This document shows positions 63,240 through 64,000 of a DNA stretch of 64,000 nt, one piece after another (the stretch's first letter is position 1; each line of letters starts with the position of its first letter). The DNA comes from Otis tarda. Taxonomy: Eukaryota; Chordata; Aves; Otidiformes; Otididae. The stretch is taken from the NCBI GenBank assembly GCA_026413225.1, contig CM048553.1:116008690-116072689 (forward strand), given 5' to 3'. The notes below the pieces were generated by a model that saw only the letters and a list, made by a program, of their open reading frames with translations, did not search any database and had not been told where the DNA came from. A program made the position numbers and the translations under genes.

Positions 63240-64000
63240 AAGCTGGAGCTGCTCATGAACTCAACGGATTGAGCAGATAGTTGAGGTCTGACCTAAAAAG
63301 TGTACTGAAATACAAGGTTTCAAGAGTATTTTGGCAGATTTGTAAACATAAAAAAGAGAATGGAAATATATTCATAAATTGAGTCAATTTCCTCCTTCAT
63401 TGCTTTCTTTCCTTCTTTCTTTCAACACACATAAATATTTTTCTCTCTTTAAACTGAAATAACCTGTACACTTGCACCATATTTAGATTTTCAGCTGCTA
63501 AGTGCTGAAACTTAACCATTTACTAAGTAGTTTTCAAATGGCCCCCACCTTCTCTAGCTCTGAGGGTCTTTTGTTATGTGACTGAGACAGAAACACTGCA
63601 CAGAATGACCCATGCACAGAGAAACTACTAATCAATAGAAAACATTAGTATCAATGATTAATAAAAGTCTCCTGAAAATCAATGCACAATAGGGATTTGA
63701 AATGTTAGTGACTTCACTAGTGTTTCAAGATCAGCTTTAGAGTAATCTACCAATCTACCTTTAGCATTAAAGTAATTTCATTTGGCAGAAATCAGTTAAG
63801 TCTTCTAAGTTTTTGAAATTATAAGAGCCTTTTTGCTGAAAAAGCATTATATCTGAAATCAAATGTTCCACCCACCTATGTTACACACACTCATACATAA
63901 AGGGCAAGATTATTGCATTTGAACACTGCTCCTTGTAGAAGATATATTTGGAGCATTAGGGAACCATCTCTAGCTGCTTAATCTATAGCCCTGGTCTTGG

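Larger units (their letters stand above)
59601..64000. other. AT-rich noncoding DNA to window end
   Basis: No gene was recognised. The 82-codon minus-strand frame at 60002-60250 is mixed in composition but has no known motif. Strong AT-rich patches lie at 61627-61690 and 62040-62070, and poly(T) at about 63176-63191. Simple and inverted repeats are listed separately. Confidence 0.6.

Noticed and set aside
1..64000. CRISPR arrays, bacterial operons, phage or plasmid functions
   Set aside because: No regularly spaced direct repeats and no prokaryotic gene organisation; repeats and composition are those of a vertebrate genome.

Overview
The window looks like vertebrate nuclear DNA, most probably from a bird. 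Two minus-strand, 5'-truncated CR1 LINEs carry the CR1 3' terminus (ATTCTATG-type repeats) and recognisable CR1 ORF2 remnants. Two near-identical solo LTRs have the TGTCGT...ACGACA ends familiar from avian endogenous retroviruses. The rest is AT-rich, repeat-poor, stop-rich DNA typical of an intergenic desert or very long introns. There is no bacterial gene organisation, and nearly all short open frames look like chance ORFs.

Layout. 1-31591 is mostly unique noncoding DNA with simple repeats and small hairpins. It holds one exon-like minus-strand open frame (5987-6255) and, at its right edge, a candidate plus-strand terminal exon (31592-31681) behind a strong splice acceptor. 32245-33493 holds a 76-nt tRNA-Lys(CTT)-like sequence that includes a genomic CCA, followed 23 bp later by a 1,150-bp solo LTR. 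37867-39006 holds a second solo LTR of the same family and orientation, flanked by a perfect 5-bp target duplication (ATGTA). 39007-55255 is again unique AT-rich DNA with low-complexity tracts and a patch of decayed ATTAC-type motifs (about 41498-41760). 55256 to about 56370 is an old CR1 fragment with a broken reverse transcriptase frame. 59288 to about 59600 is a younger, shorter CR1 tail. The remainder, to 64000, is unique AT-rich DNA with a small inverted repeat (61085-61163).

No complete protein-coding gene, CRISPR array, operon or clearly new system is visible. The points most worth checking are the CCA-bearing tRNA-Lys next to an LTR that lacks its own target duplication, and the two candidate exons. 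Repeat families were recognised from memory and by eye; no database search was run.
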